A DNA stretch of 64,000 nucleotides from Bolinopsis microptera (Eukaryota > Ctenophora > Tentaculata > Lobata > Bolinopsidae), in contig NC_087072.1 of the NCBI RefSeq assembly GCF_026151205.1, forward strand, positions 11,818,169 to 11,882,168. Direction: 5' to 3'. Within the stretch, counting starts at the first letter, position 1. Every line of letters starts with the position of its first letter. Below, piece by piece: positions 12,301 to 23,606 of the stretch. The position numbers were made by a program, and so were the translations under genes. Under the pieces are notes generated by a model. The model saw only the letters and a list, made by a program, of their open reading frames with translations. It was not told the DNA's origin and did not search any database.

Positions 12301-14213
12301 ACACAGTACACAGAACACTGCACAGTACACAGTGTACAGTACACAGTACACAGTGCACAGTACACAGTACACAGTACACAGTACACAGAACACTGCACAG
12401 TACACAGTGCACAGTACATAGTGCACAGTGCACAGTACATAGAACACTGCACAGTACACACTGCACAGTACATGGTACACAGTGCACAGTACACAGTACA
12501 TAGAACACTGTACAGTACACAGTACACAGTGCACAGTACACAGTACACAGTACACAGTACACAGAACACTGCACAGTACACAGTGTACAGTACACAGTGC
12601 ACAGTACATAGTGCACAGTGCACAGTACATAGAACACTGCACAGTACACAGTGCACAGTACATGGTACACAGTGCACAGTACACAGTACATAGAACACTG
12701 TACAGTACACAGTACACAGTGCACAGTACACAGTACACAGTACACAGAACACTGCACAGTACACAGTGTACAGTACACAGTACACAGTGCACAGTACACA
12801 GTACACAGTACACAGTACACAGAACACTGCACAGTACACAGTGCACAGTACATAGTGCACAGTGCACAGTACATAGAACACTGCACAGTACACACTGCAC
12901 AGTACATGGTACACAGTGCACAGTACACAGTACATAGAACACTGTACAGTACACAGTACACAGTGCACAGTACACAGTACACAGTACACAGTACACAGAA
13001 CACTGCACAGTACACAGTGTACAGTACACAGTGCACAGTACATAGTGCACAGTGCACAGTACATAGAACACTGCACAGTACACAGTGCACAGTACATGGT
13101 ACACAGTGCACAGTACACAGTACATAGAACACTGCACAGTACACAGTGTACAGTGTACAGTGCACAGTACACAGTGTACAGTACACAGTACACATAGTGG
13201 TTAGTTATACAATTATTAATGCTACTGGTCAGCAGTGAAACTAGTTAGTTCCAATTAAGAGTCTTCATTGTTATAAACTATTTTACAACTATTTTACAAC
13301 TATTTTACAACAAGTCTACACCCAGGCTCCATAATATGAAGGAATTGTTTCAATTCTTAATGAAAAGTTCGAATAGACAATATTTCAAGATATCAAGAAC
13401 AAGTAGGTCCTGAGGTTTGTAGGTCCATGATCGCTAATCTTGGTACAATAAGAGAATCTGTTTTCTGACGAGTTTGCTTAAGAATAATTATCGGAATTTG
13501 TATTTTAAAAATCAAAAGGTCAAGAATTATCCCTGATAGGACAGGAACTGAGAGTGCCCTTTTTCCCACGGTTTGTCACATCTTGTTGATACTGTCATAT
13601 ATTGTCATATATTCGTATATTGTCATATCATATTGTCGTATATTGTCAAATCTTGTCGTTTATTGTCGAATCTTGTCATGTATTTTCTTGTATTGTCGTA
13701 TATTGGCATAATATCACTATCGAAACATTCGCAGACCCTAATTTGCCTTAATTTTGCAGAAATGTGATTAAATACTTTTAAAATAAAACTTACTGTTAAT
13801 TTTGTCCCAGAAAACTTCGTTAATGGTGTTCTTCAAATCATTGATTGCAGGAGCCGAGTTCCCCTTTATTTCATCCTCAGCGATATTAGTTACATCTTCA
13901 CTTTCACTAGGATCATCCCCCGATTCAACACCTTCTGATATTGTGAGTTCTCCTTCATAGCTAAAAACATCTTCGTCTCCCTTACTGTGTACTGAAACAT
14001 CTTTCTCCTCAATCATTTCAACTTTCTCGCTTAAAACAGAATTTTCTCCAACTGAAGGAATGTTTTCTGTTTGATTTGCTTCATCTCGATCATCGGAAAT
14101 TTCATTAGTTTTATCGTATTTCAGAAATTCTGTTATCTTTTCTCTTTGTTTCAGGAGCTTGGTTATGTCCGGGACAACTCTAGCTTTGCCTTGATGAACC
14201 CCTGCCATCATCC
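9396..14213 (-). CDS. Multi-exon nuclear-type protein with OB-fold-like region (partial model)
   Basis: Minus-strand gene pieced together from open frames, splice sites and phase. Exons: 13794-14213 (first ATG at 14211; perfect GTAAGT donor), a possible exon about 11945-12060, 11806-11880, 11149-11401, about 10739-10983, and terminal 9396-10619. The last four junctions keep phase. The first exon encodes an acidic segment. Exons 11149-11401 and 10739-10983 together give a segment with hydrophobic-strand spacing (ACVIRVVDKSG, then RLKPGTYLRIIRM) like an OB fold; a weak resemblance to the POT1 OB2 fold is only a hypothesis. The terminal exon has a conserved-looking start (to about DGYLSYESKTYRMKHVSMIK) and then a Ser/Pro/Lys-rich, probably disordered tail with basic clusters. 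Two stretches of the tail (GSSASNHPS, APASNPPSS) are encoded by a repeat found as minisatellites nearby. Links between the first exon and the rest are unproven; there could be two genes. Confidence 0.5.
12236..13197. repeat. CACAGTACA-type minisatellite with higher-order structure
   Basis: About 960 bp composed of 7-8 base blocks ACAGTAC, ACAGTGC and variants (ACAGAACACTG, ACATAGAACACTG, ACATGGTAC). The variants recur in an ordered pattern, so blocks of some hundreds of bases are repeated, for example 12430-12700 against 12865-13140. The unit lengths keep several frames open on both strands, producing long Cys-, Tyr-, Val- or His/Thr-rich phantom ORFs. It lies in an intron-sized gap of the OB-like gene. 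Confidence 0.95.
13200..13770. other. Intronic or intergenic sequence, no gene seen
   Basis: AT-rich. It contains a degenerate TATTGTCATATATTGTCG repeat at about 13595-13710. No exon with convincing splice sites was found. Confidence 0.5.
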
Positions 14214-14649
14214 CTGCAAAGATAATACATAAGTTAATACAAAGTCTAATGTGAAACAGATGGTTTAAAAGTGTTCATAACAAACAGGGGGGGGGGGGGG
14301 GGGGGTACTCGAGAGAACCCGGTTTTCAGGGCAATTTCTATAAAAAAAGGGTAAAGGATACTTAAACTTATAAGACTACAAAAGAGTGACAGAGCTTGGC
14401 AAGATTTTTGAAGAAAAGCTTTTCTGCCGTTTCATTGACCAAAATTTCACAGTTTGGGCTGAATTTTTGACCAGTGACCAATCAGTGAAGTCATTGTGAG
14501 TGACACAAGTCACCATCGAGGTACTGGAAGCTGTATATCCGGAGAAAACTTTGATAAAAGTAAAATTTTGAAAATGTCCTACTGGTAGGCCATTTTCAGA
14601 TTTCAGCTTTCAGCTTTCCACAACCCAAATTTCACTGTTTTGACTGAAT

Positions 14650-15620
14650 TTTTCTTGTATGATCATCTAGCAAGGTCACCGAGGATGGCACAAGACACAA
14701 TTGAGGTACTAAAAGTTAGATTACAAAAGAAAGCTTTGATAAACAGAAAATCGCCAGAATAAAAAGAGACATTAACATACAGCATGAATAAGAGAGGGCC
14801 TCGAACTGACCCCTGAGGAAAACCAGATAAAACATGTTTAACCTCAGACCATTGTCCTTCTACACAAACTCTCATGGTCATGGTCCTGTCTGTCAGAAAA
14901 TCTTTATTAAAATCTAAAACCTTTCTTTTGACACCAAAGCCTTCCAATTTAGACTGAAGTCTAAAGTGGGGGACTTTGTTGAAAGCCTTACTAAAATCAA
15001 AGTATAAAAGATCAACCGGGGCACCTTTATCTAAAATGTCAAGAATATCATCGAATTTCTCTAAAAGATTAGAAAAACACGATTTACCCTTAACAAATCC
15101 ATGATGATACTTCGAAATTCGATGTTCTAGAAAATCTAATACATGTAAAAATAAAGTAAAGTAAAGTATTTAAATTTATGACATCACATCATCACACATG
15201 TCTACAAAATATTATCGCACTATGCGAAAAAATAAATATTTCCCCACCAACATTAATTATTTATCAAAAACACTATTTTAAAAAATGTATCAAAACATTA
15301 TCCTATTTTTAAAACCTAATCAAACTTCCCAGTGGAATAAAGATTTATAAAACGATTCTTTGCCACACAAGGATGAAACCAAAGATAATCGTTATGTTTC
15401 TCTTTATTACTGTCATAACTGGCTCCCTCAATTCTTACTAAAACTTGTGCTCTCACCAACTTTTCATACACTTTGCACAAAATACAAATTAATGAAACTG
15501 GTCTATAATTTAAGGGGTCGGGTTTTAATACCCTTTTTAAACAATGCTACAACAGATGCAGATTTCCACGCTAGCGATTTCAACAACTTTGGATGAACAC
15601 CATCCGGACCAGAACTCTCT
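14650..15620 (-). pseudogene. LINE (CR1/L2/jockey-type) reverse transcriptase fragment
   Basis: Reading the minus strand from about 15600 to 14760 gives the RT order SGPDGVHP, LNYRPVSLIC, CKVYEKLVRA, then (after an interruption) HVLDFLEHRISKYHHGFVKG, DLLYFDFSKAFDKVPH and SGFPQGSVRGPLLFMLYVN. These are RT motifs 0 to B/C of non-LTR retrotransposons. The frame carries stops, the YxDD motif and both ends are missing, and about 290 bp of unrelated sequence (about 15147-15437) splits motifs KLVRA and HVLDFLE. It is a dead, truncated element. Confidence 0.85.
15147..15437. mobile_element. Small insertion inside the LINE fragment
   Basis: This AT-rich segment interrupts the RT frame between KLVRA and HVLDFLE. 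Its edge (about 15147-15205: AAAGTAAAGTA, then GACATCACATCATCACACATG-like bases) resembles about 28775-28828, so it is probably a dispersed element. Exact ends and duplication were not resolved. Confidence 0.4.
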
Positions 15621-16038
15621 AAATGTTAAGCATTAAAAGTTGCTTCTTTATATCGGAACTGCTGACTTCCATAGCATTAATATATCATCAATATCATCAA
15701 AACTCATTACCTTAATTCCCAAAAATTTGGGCGACAAAAAATTTGAGCGGGCCTCTCGCCCAAATTTTTTGCAGACCAAATTAATTGCATAAATCTTTTC
15801 CGTCAGCTAAATTTTTTGCTAACCAAACTTTTGGCATTTGGCCTGTGGCCCTGAAATCTATAGAAAAATGGCTTTTTCTTCATATCCAAGTGAAATCATA
15901 TTTGAAATTTTAGTTTTCTAATCTGTCATTCATGGCTTGACCAAGTAAAAAGGCTTATATTTTAAATGAATATAAATAACTGGAATAGCTAACAGCTACT
16001 AATAAAGCAAATGGCTAGAGGTACGGATAGCTAGAGAT

Positions 16039-16560
16039 TTAAACAAGATCTGCAAATGGATAATCATCCACCGTAAAGTCTGATCTACAAGCATCAGTTA
16101 TACCCGACTTCTCAAAGCCTTTCCTTATGTCATCTGGCCTCCCTTTTAAATATACAAAAAGTTCGTTGATCCAACGAGCGTGTACTTCACGGATCACTGT
16201 CAAGCGGGTATCAATTTTCACATTGTCTGATGAAACTCCTCCATTGAGCTGACACACTATGTTTTTCGCGTACCAATCTTCGTACTTATTGCGCATGAAT
16301 TTCTTAGCCAGTCCATTGATAGATATGTCCAGGGGCTGTAGATGATGGGTCATATTAGCTGGAACTTTCTGTAGGATGCAGTTGTTGGCTGTCATCAGAT
16401 CTTTTAGTGTCTGTGTGTGTTGGGCCCGAAACACATCTGATATCAGTAGCGCTTTCTGCTCAGGGTTGTTGATGGAGGCTCGAACTGATTCTATGTGGGG
16501 AAGAAGGATTTTCTCAAAGAACTGGACACTGGTCAAACCTTTCGACCATCTGGTGAGGCG
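16039..16560 (-). pseudogene. Pogo/jerky-type DDE transposase, C-terminal fragment
   Basis: The 165-residue frame has the DDE superfamily signature of Tigger/jerky transposases: KALLISDVFRAQHT (second catalytic Asp region; the usual N-x-x-x-H becomes F-R-A-Q-H), then LQKVPANMTHHLQPLDISIN, matching the family's lPpntTxxLQPLD motif, and KKFMRNKYEDWY. The DNA-binding CENP-B-like N-terminal half and first catalytic Asp are not found upstream in frame. It therefore looks inactive. It lies within the TIR-bounded element 15710-18142. Confidence 0.75.
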
Positions 16561-17406
16561 TCATAGTGATAATTGTATGTGAAAGCCCAGCTCAAGATTT
16601 ATGCGAGATTGCGAGCCGGACTCATCGCACAAAATTTGTAAATAAATGAGGAAACAGAAAAAGTTTAACTTAAAAGTTGAGGGAATTAGGAACTTAACAT
16701 GTATTTTATACTCTTAACGTGTATTTTATCACTTGTTTATAGCGTGAAAACTTCGACGTAACGCGCGCGAGATTTTTGCCAGATTTTTGCGAGTTTCGTT
16801 TAAATCTCATAGCTAGGCTCACAATATCGTGAGATTCTCCGCGAGATTTCGGCACCCTCTTTCAGCACTACATATTCGGTCGCGCGCTTGCATTTTCATC
16901 GCTTTTCAGCGTGTTTATTCACTGTACTGTCTAAGTCTTAAAGGATACTAGTTGTTATAAGATCAAGATTCACAGTGGTTACTATAGTTACCATGGTTAC
17001 CATTAAAGGAGGTACTATTCCTGGCTATATTCTTTCTCAGAATATACTTGATACTGCCATAGGCATAGTGAATATTTCTTCATTAAAAGTTTGAGAAAGG
17101 GTCTCTTCAACTGGAGAACTGACTTATTAATCCTAGCAGGTAATTAACTCTGGATCCTCATCACATTGATTCCATTCTAAATTCTAGCCATAAACAAAAC
17201 AAACATTACCAGATAACTCCGTTTACAATAATTTGACATGTTCCAGTGTGAACGAGGCCTTCCCCGGACAAATCCTTAAATGCCGGTCTTCTCAGTCTCT
17301 TAGTTCTCTAGATGAAGTACGAACAGTATAATCTATCGGATAACGTATGTTACAAGGTGCTCTGATGATAATTTTAGTAAAATAATTAATAATTGCCAAA
17401 AGAATG

Positions 17407-17482
17407 ACCGCTGACGAGACTCGAACCAGAGTCAACTGCTTGACGAGCGCGCCCTCAACCATCGTGCTACGTGAGGCTTACC
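17407..17482 (-). repeat. tRNA-like segment (SINE head)
   Basis: On the minus strand an A-box-like TAGCACGATGG and a B-box-like GGTTCGAGTCT are spaced as in a tRNA gene, but the cloverleaf is imperfect. It is more likely a SINE promoter than a functional tRNA. Confidence 0.4.
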
Positions 17483-18213
17483 ATAATTACAATATGTAAC
17501 ATAATATAATTCATGAAAATACGCACGTAAATTTTTCGTTATTTATGGGTCCAATAACAGTGACATACTTTTCGCTTACAAAGGGACTCTCGAAATCTTT
17601 TTAAATAGAAAATAATTTGTGGGGCAAGAAATCTTGCAGGCTGGAGGGGGGGGGGGGGGGGGGGGTGGGGAGTACATTTCGTGAAAATCGCACTTCTAGT
17701 GTCAAAATCCAATCTCATCGCACTTTTTTTAGAATCTTGATAGGGGTGTGAAAGGGGTATGATAAGATATGCTGAGTGTAAGTAGACTAAACTATCTGAT
17801 TGAGAGACTAAATATCACTATTGTTTATCTATCATTTTGTACTGTGCCATCATCACTGTATTTTTTAGTAGTTACTGGGCAGATCGTTAATTTCATAATG
17901 TGAAACAACTCAGACTACCACCTACATCTTAAAATTTAAAGCAAAATGACTGGAATAATAAGGAATAATAATGAACTAAGGCAAATATCTAACTGAAATT
18001 TTAGTGGAAAATCGTTCATTTTTCGAAGAATTTGTGCCCAAATTTTCGGTCGCCCAAATGAGTTTAAATTTTTTGCCCAAATTTTTCGGGCTCAAATAAA
18101 TTGTGCTCAATATAATGGCACACAAATTTTTGGGAACTAAGGTATCATGGCGTAAATTCTCAGTTTTAGGGAGAGGGTCAGGTGGCTCACATACAAAAAC
18201 AGAGCTAAATGCA

Positions 18214-18560
18214 CTTTTTTTTTTTTTTTTTAATGTTGGGGCACCCACTTTACCTCCCTATTGGGAGGCTACGTCCGTCAGTTAGTGACTAACGTCTATT
18301 GGGGTTCCTCTGGTTGTAGGTGTCAGTAGGTTTGGGTCACTTGGCATGGGCTAGTGATCCCGCCCCTCCAGAGGATAAAGCCTGGTGAGCGACGTTTCCC
18401 GTAAGGGAAACTGTCATAATGCTCGTTCACGGGAGAACACCACCCATGCCTGGATGTTCTCCCGGGTACTCGATAGAACAGGCTGCCCCCTGTCATTCTA
18501 GTGGGCTGACAGGAACCTACCAGGCATGCCTGAGCCTATGATGTAATTCTCCCATATCTT
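18214..18560 (-). mobile_element. Retroposed sequence with poly(A)-like tail (minus strand)
   Basis: A T16 tract at about 18216-18231 looks like a poly(A) tail on the minus strand. Behind it is a GC-rich stretch with stable hairpins: GTTTCCCGTAAGGGAAAC, and a pair GGGAGAACA / TGTTCTCCC. This suggests the 3' end of a LINE or a SINE; the family was not recognised. Just beyond, 18760-18860 holds a 50-bp tandem duplication (units starting GCTGGCAGTTTGTCTGATTG). Confidence 0.45.
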
Positions 18561-19501
18561 TGTTGTTTTAGTGTTATATCTTTGTCTTTGCGCGGCTCAA
18601 TTTCCGCGCTATACTAAAGTGCTGATTCACGAATTTACATGCGATATTTGAATTTTGAGTAGACCCTTTTTTGTCGCAATTTGGCAATTTCTTTGTTCAC
18701 GTAATTATTGCTAATTTTACGTTTGCTGGTAATAATCTAAGTGCTATATCTCCAATAGCTGGCAGTTTGTCTGATTGTTAGATCCCCTCTAACTGGTAGC
18801 GGCCCTAAGGCTGGCAGTTTGTCTGATTGTTAGATCCCCTCTAACTGGTAGCGGCCCAAAGGCGGCATGTGAGTGAATGAGTGAGTAAAAAAGTGAGGTG
18901 TAGGAGAAGTGGGGAAGAAAACATGAATATGAAAGTATGGTACACTGTTGCCAGCTGACTCACCAGCAACAATGCAAGTCCAACAAGAAAGAAGGAGAGA
19001 CACTGTCCGTTATCTGGGTGTGCCACCACCGACAGTGCTCCCACTTCTGTGGGGCCGAGGGTGTTGGCTCCAAGAACCAGCCGTGAGCGAACAGCGCCTG
19101 ACCCCCTCTATGGTTAACTTTAGAATAACAGGACTATGCTTTTCTCCAGGCCAATCCGTTCAGTAACCATCTGACCCAGCACCACCTCTGATGGAAGATG
19201 TGGTTCGGATTTGACTTCGCTAGGATTTGTCAGTTTTTCTGTAGACACTAATGCTCCCTCGAGGAAAGACATGAGCCCCGGCGAAGCTGACCAAAAACGT
19301 GGCAGGGATTCTCACCCTACAGCTAAATGCACTTGCAAGTACTCAGTCGAACTATCTGTATGTGTACCATCTCCTCTATCTAAAGAAGCTACACTTAATT
19401 TAACTTGACGTTTATTTCGAAAATAGGAGTAAAAAATTTACAATTCTGCTTCAGATTAGACATAATTTTCTTTTCATAGTTAACTTTAGCTTTAATTTCT
19501 G

Positions 19502-20010
19502 CTACTTCAAAAGTATGTTGCTTGCTACTTGCATAACTAAATTAACATCAGATGTATCAAGATTTTTCTCTGCACTGCCTTTAAGGGCTATTTTGAGTGA
19601 ATTTGTCAGAGCTGGTGCGAGCAGCTTGAGCTCCTCTTTAAGGATAGCCCTAACAGCTCTGTTCACAACAGTGTCGGTTGAGGTGTTGGGTACCACAAAC
19701 GAATACAGGCACTTCCAGTTGATAAGAAATTTAAGCATTTCCTCGTTTAAACCTGTCAAGCCAACACAACTGAGATGCCAATAAAGTTCACAGGATTCAC
19801 ACTACTGACAGATGATCTGCAATAAAATCTTCACACTGGCAATATCTCTCATCAGACTTTGGAATAGTGTTGGTAGCTGAATCTGCCTTTGGGGGACTTG
19901 TCTTTACTCCACATTTGATTCGTGCCGACACCCTTTCGGGTCCATTCTTTGTCACCATCCTTGAACTCAAATTATTTATTATATGGTAGTGTTGAAAGTA
20001 CAGGGTGGGC
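19502..20010 (-). pseudogene. LINE ORF1 fragment with PHD finger, copy 1
   Basis: The minus strand encodes, across one frame break near 19798, YCQCEDFIADHLSV, CESCELYWHLSCVGLTG and a stretch ending LINWKC, giving the Cys4-His-Cys spacing of a PHD finger, followed by a helical charged segment (AILKEELKLLAPALTNSLK). A second copy lies at 29830-30235. PHD-bearing ORF1 proteins are known in some animal LINEs. The copy is frameshifted and lacks the downstream domain. Confidence 0.65.
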
Positions 20011-20019
20011 CAAAAGTGG

Positions 20020-21730
20020 TGCAAACGTTGGCACTAATAGCTCAGTCACTGAGTGCCCGATTGAAATAATTCTTTCTTGTATGACTTACTACTACCACTT
20101 GCACTGGTTCAAGGAATTTGTCAAATCGAAAAATATTCGTGTTCCTTTTTTTTAAAAAGAGGGTTTATTTTTGCATTTATTTGATAGTTTGGATAGTCAG
20201 ATTGGACTACATTTTTTTGAATTGTGTTTGGCCATTTGAATTACGTTTGTCCTGAAAAAATTAGAGTTATAGCTTCTCAGATGACTGAGATACGAAGCAT
20301 AACGAGTTTATTTATTACGTGTGATCAGGTGATTGGTTTACCTAATCACGTGATTAGGTAACCCCGTTAAACACCCCGTTAAACATTATGGGGATTGTTA
20401 AGGATGCCCAATTAAGGTGTCGTGTCACGTCACATAATTACCCAGTCAATTTTGTTAACGAGATACACACAAATGCTTGATAACTTTGTCATTTCTAATC
20501 CGTTTTGCATCGTTTTTTTTTCAGATTACATTTAATAATCTACCGTCTCTCAAAAATTAGGCGTCCAGCATGTTGAGAGAACAATATCGGGAAACCATAG
20601 CCATAGCTGACGTAATTGTCCCTCTACCACAATCACCCTCCCCTCCCCAGATCGTGTTCAGACTTGCATCAGGTCCTGCTACCCAGCCAGTTCTAAGGGC
20701 TCAATAGTCCACTGGACAGACGGCTCTCGTAGCTTGACTTAATGCTTGTCTCTCTCTCTCTCTCCCCCCCCCCCCCCCCCTTTTTCTTCTTTGTTGATTG
20801 TGGAAGGGACAACCACGTTACCTACTCAGTTTCCTTTTATTTCTCATTCACATGATTCAGTGACCTCCCCATCCCTCTATATCTTTAACACGCGACCTCC
20901 CAGGACCATAGTATACCATACCAGACATTTCTTTAACTCCTCGTACAGCAAGGTAATACAACACGAAGAAGTAAAGAAATAGAGAGAAGAATACGACAGC
21001 CACGGACCTCTACAAAAGACTAACAGAAGGAACATCCCGGTTTGATCTTTCTGAACTATGCATCTTATATCGGTATAGTATTGATATCTATTTATTTCAT
21101 ATTGTTATTTTTTATCTTTGCTAGTTAATCAGGTTTTTGGGTACCAGGCCATCCTGGTTACCCTGCTATGGGCCGTTCCCCTGGCTTCTGCAGGTCTAGT
21201 TTACCCATATATATATATATAGGGAAACATATTCAAACAATATATAGGTGTTTTAATATTGAATGGGCGTGGTCTAAAATATTCGAATTTTCAAGTCTTG
21301 GCGACGGAATCCTCGAAAAAATAGGTACAGTATGCCATATTATATGCAAAGCAACAACTGTCAAATATAAAACACGGTGAAGGTATAAGACCCAACGTTT
21401 TCACACTGAATTTTGTAAAAACTATTACAATAAATGCAATAAAACGGTGGAAAATTTAAATAAAACTAGGGTAGAAGAAACCCTTTACAATATACGAATT
21501 GGTCAATCAAAAATAGAGTTCAACACATTTAAAAGGTCACACTACAACAAGCACTCCCTGAACTTTTAAGAAGTACTAGGAGAGTTGATTAGGTTAAGGT
21601 TCAAATCATTTACATTTGTTGCAGCGGGTGTAAGAGTTTTGGAACCTCTGTAACCCTATTGTTTCTTCTTCTCGATATGATTTAAACCCTCGATCTTCCC
21701 TAAAACTGTATCTGACACTTTCCAAAAATG
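20020..21730. other. Repeat-rich intergenic sequence, no gene
   Basis: It contains a 24-bp perfect palindrome centred on CACGTG (20338-20361), a CT/C17 run (20746-20780), a TA run (21209-21222) and the segment GGTACCAGGCCATCCTGGTT at 21140, probably a LINE 3' end because it sits just before the TA run. ATATTCAAACAATATA at 21229 recurs at 22312 and 23308. Confidence 0.5.
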
Positions 21731-21737
21731 GCCTGTG

Positions 21738-22115
21738 TCTAAATTCCTCTAGATTAGTTTTAAATCGATAACAGACACTGAATTTCTAACTTTCTAACAA
21801 AAGATGGCGATTTATTTCAAAAGCTGATAACACGCTCTGATGAAAAATTATTTGACAACGATTTATATATTTCTATCAATATTTGAAAAAATCAATGTAC
21901 ATACATTCAATTAAATTAAGTGATGTAATTGGCAGAGCATGTTAATAATAAATGTTAGTATTTACTCATTTGTAGATACTTGATCTATTGACAGGGCCCC
22001 TTCTCATACATAGGAAAAGTTGGATGCCTTACAGATTACAACACTTCCAGAGAAACAAGTTAGAGGAGATTTAATTGAAGCCTACAAAATTGTGAATTGA
22101 TCGGTCGAGTATGGA
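21738..22115 (+). repeat. LINE-derived inverted-repeat arm, left (carries two empty sites)
   Basis: This 378-bp segment is repeated in inverted orientation at 30701-32504. Its 3' part encodes a LINE RT C-terminal motif (LPEKQVRGDLIEAYKIVN). It lacks the 1154-bp and 271-bp insertions present in the right copy and shows the uninterrupted sites CAGCT and GTCTGTTA (read on the complementary strand), so it documents the pre-insertion state. Confidence 0.85.
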
Positions 22116-22439
22116 AACCTCTGTAACCCTAGACAGATATTGTACAGGTTCTGAGCAAATCAAAGTGCAGTCTGCGTCTGACAAATGACATCACACAACA
22201 GTATCTTTAGCCTTTATTAAGGCTGATCTTTTCTGAAAGATGTTTCAGGAATTGTGAAGCCTCAAACGCATTTCCTCCTGTAGTACACCAAAGGCGTGAA
22301 AGTTATAAAAAGTATTCAAACAATATACACATAATATCACAATTACACTATATACAAATTAAAATGAAACCGTCAAAGATGCAGTACATATTCCCCTTTA
22401 CTTCTAAAATATTGATTGAACCACTTGAAAATTACATTT

Positions 22440-22700
22440 GGCCTTGTGGCTCTAAATTTGAGTCTAGACTCCCAAAAAAATCACTGTTGTTGTAAAGATT
22501 TCAAATCGAAGACGCTTCCTGATATATCTCACCGCATCAGAATATTTTTGACCTGTGGCTGTGTGATATTCCATCTTACTGGCCAGCTTCTTCACCAGTC
22601 TTTCCGCTTCATTACCCATTCCACCAGATGTTGAGAAAACTAACAGAGTGACGCTTCCTTTCTCCACTTCGAGAACCCTTGCGTTGTAAAACCGTTTTTC
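22440..22700 (-). pseudogene. PHD-RT element, C-terminal fragment A
   Basis: The minus strand reads VEKGSVTLLVFSTSGGMGNE and then YSDAVRYIRKRLRFEIFTT, collinear with residues about 1036-1096 of the intact element at 23607-26966 (VEKGTFTPLIYSTNGG, then IRFSILRSTLIA). It is the tail of the endonuclease domain of a related element, truncated at the N-terminal side. Confidence 0.75.
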
Positions 22701-22739
22701 TCATTTTAGTGGGACTGGCATTGATGGGATCGATTTGAC

Positions 22740-23265
22740 CTTTACATAAAAATATGGCGTGAAAGTAGCCCTAGGAGTGAAAGTAGCCTTTTCCACATTA
22801 AGGATTCGGTCATTGTACTCACGTTTTTGTTTTTCTCTTGACGGATGCGATGTTACTCGTTAAATTTCTTCGAAGTAACGCGCCGCTTTCTTCTCGAAAT
22901 ATTGGCCCGATGTTTGCCCGAGGCAAGTACTACGAAGTAGCGCGCGCCAGGCTAGTCCATTAAAAATGGTCAATATTTCTTGTGAGGAAGGTACATCTGC
23001 AAAATACTCTTGTCACGGTTGGACTGGGCTTGAGGGTGAAGTATCCTTACATCTGTGTACAACAGCACCCAGAAAAATCTCGCTCTGATGTTCAGTCTAG
23101 CTTCATTTAGTCTATCTGTTCCATTGGATCAATTTAGTGTGTGAACGTACAGAAGCTGAGGTTCCTGATTCTGTTTCAACATCTAGGCAAACAGCGGTTA
23201 GGTTAGGAGTTCCACTATTTGCTATTGTATCTCGAAGTGAATTTATATTTGTACATCTGGATGAT
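22740..23265 (-). pseudogene. PHD-RT element, C-terminal fragment B, split by a repeat
   Basis: From 23260 downward the minus strand encodes ARLNIRARFFWVLLYTDVRI and LHPQAQSNRDKS, matching the FFDVCVTHPNSPTYDKKD region of the intact element. After about 130 bp of unrelated repeat (22838-22971) it continues YNDRILNVEKATFTP, matching YNNRIIQVEKGTFTP. Stops and frame shifts mark it as dead. Confidence 0.65.
22838..22971 (-). repeat. Dispersed 120-bp GC-rich repeat, copy 1
   Basis: Reverse-complement match to 56521-56638 and 58182-58295. Shared blocks include GGCGCGCGCTACTTCGAAG, GCTACTTCGTAGCACTTGCC and TTTAGACGAGTAACATCCGT. It interrupts PHD-RT fragment B. Confidence 0.75.
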
Positions 23266-23267
23266 CT

Positions 23268-23606
23268 TCTTTTTTTTTTATTTTATTTTTTTTATAAGGA
23301 GAAAAGAATATTCAAACAATATACACATAATATAGCAATGGCCAATTGGCTGACTATAAGGTCATGGCCTGAACAAACAATTTTATTTTAAAATAGTCAA
23401 GTGATGCTAAAGCAGAGCACAAATGTGTAATAAGTTAATAGATTAAAAAACTGATTCATGTGATGCATTCACAGAGCACAGATAAAAATACTGATTCAAT
23501 GATTAAAATTATAGCTATGAGTGTCAATAAATTACTGTGTCGTAAAAAAAGGAACGATGTACACGTGGTCTGAAATACCAATATCTCAATATCAAAAGGA
23601 TAGTGT
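23268..23606 (-). other. 3' untranslated region and A-rich tail of the PHD-RT element
   Basis: Downstream of the intact ORF on the minus strand lies AT-rich sequence ending in ATATTCAAACAATATACACA and then an A-rich tail (plus-strand T runs at 23270-23297). The same ATATTCAAACAATATA block also follows fragment A near 22312 and occurs at 21229, so it is probably the family's 3' end. Confidence 0.5.

Larger units (their letters stand above)
15710..18142. mobile_element. Pogo/Tigger-like DNA transposon with TA target duplication
   Basis: The ends are inverted repeats: left CCTTAATTCCCAAAAATTTG at 15710, right the complement of CCTTAGTTCCCAAAAATTTG ending at 18142. Each is flanked by TA (15708-15709 and 18143-18144), the target duplication of Tc1/mariner-pogo elements. 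Subterminal repeats of TCGCCCAAATTTTTTG type occur at both ends. It encodes a decayed DDE transposase C-terminal part. Inside are a G20 run (17646-17665) and a tRNA-like segment (17407-17482), probably a later SINE insertion. Confidence 0.8.

Noticed and set aside
12198-13197. Minus- and plus-strand open frames of 76-331 residues (Cys/Tyr/Val- or His/Thr/Gln-rich).
   Set aside because: Entirely translation of the CACAGTACA minisatellite, open in several frames on both strands; no codon bias or splice context.
12236-13197. Multiple CACAGTG heptamers in the minisatellite as recombination signals linked to the Transib-like element.
   Set aside because: The heptamer arises automatically from the repeat unit; no nonamer or spacing pattern accompanies it.
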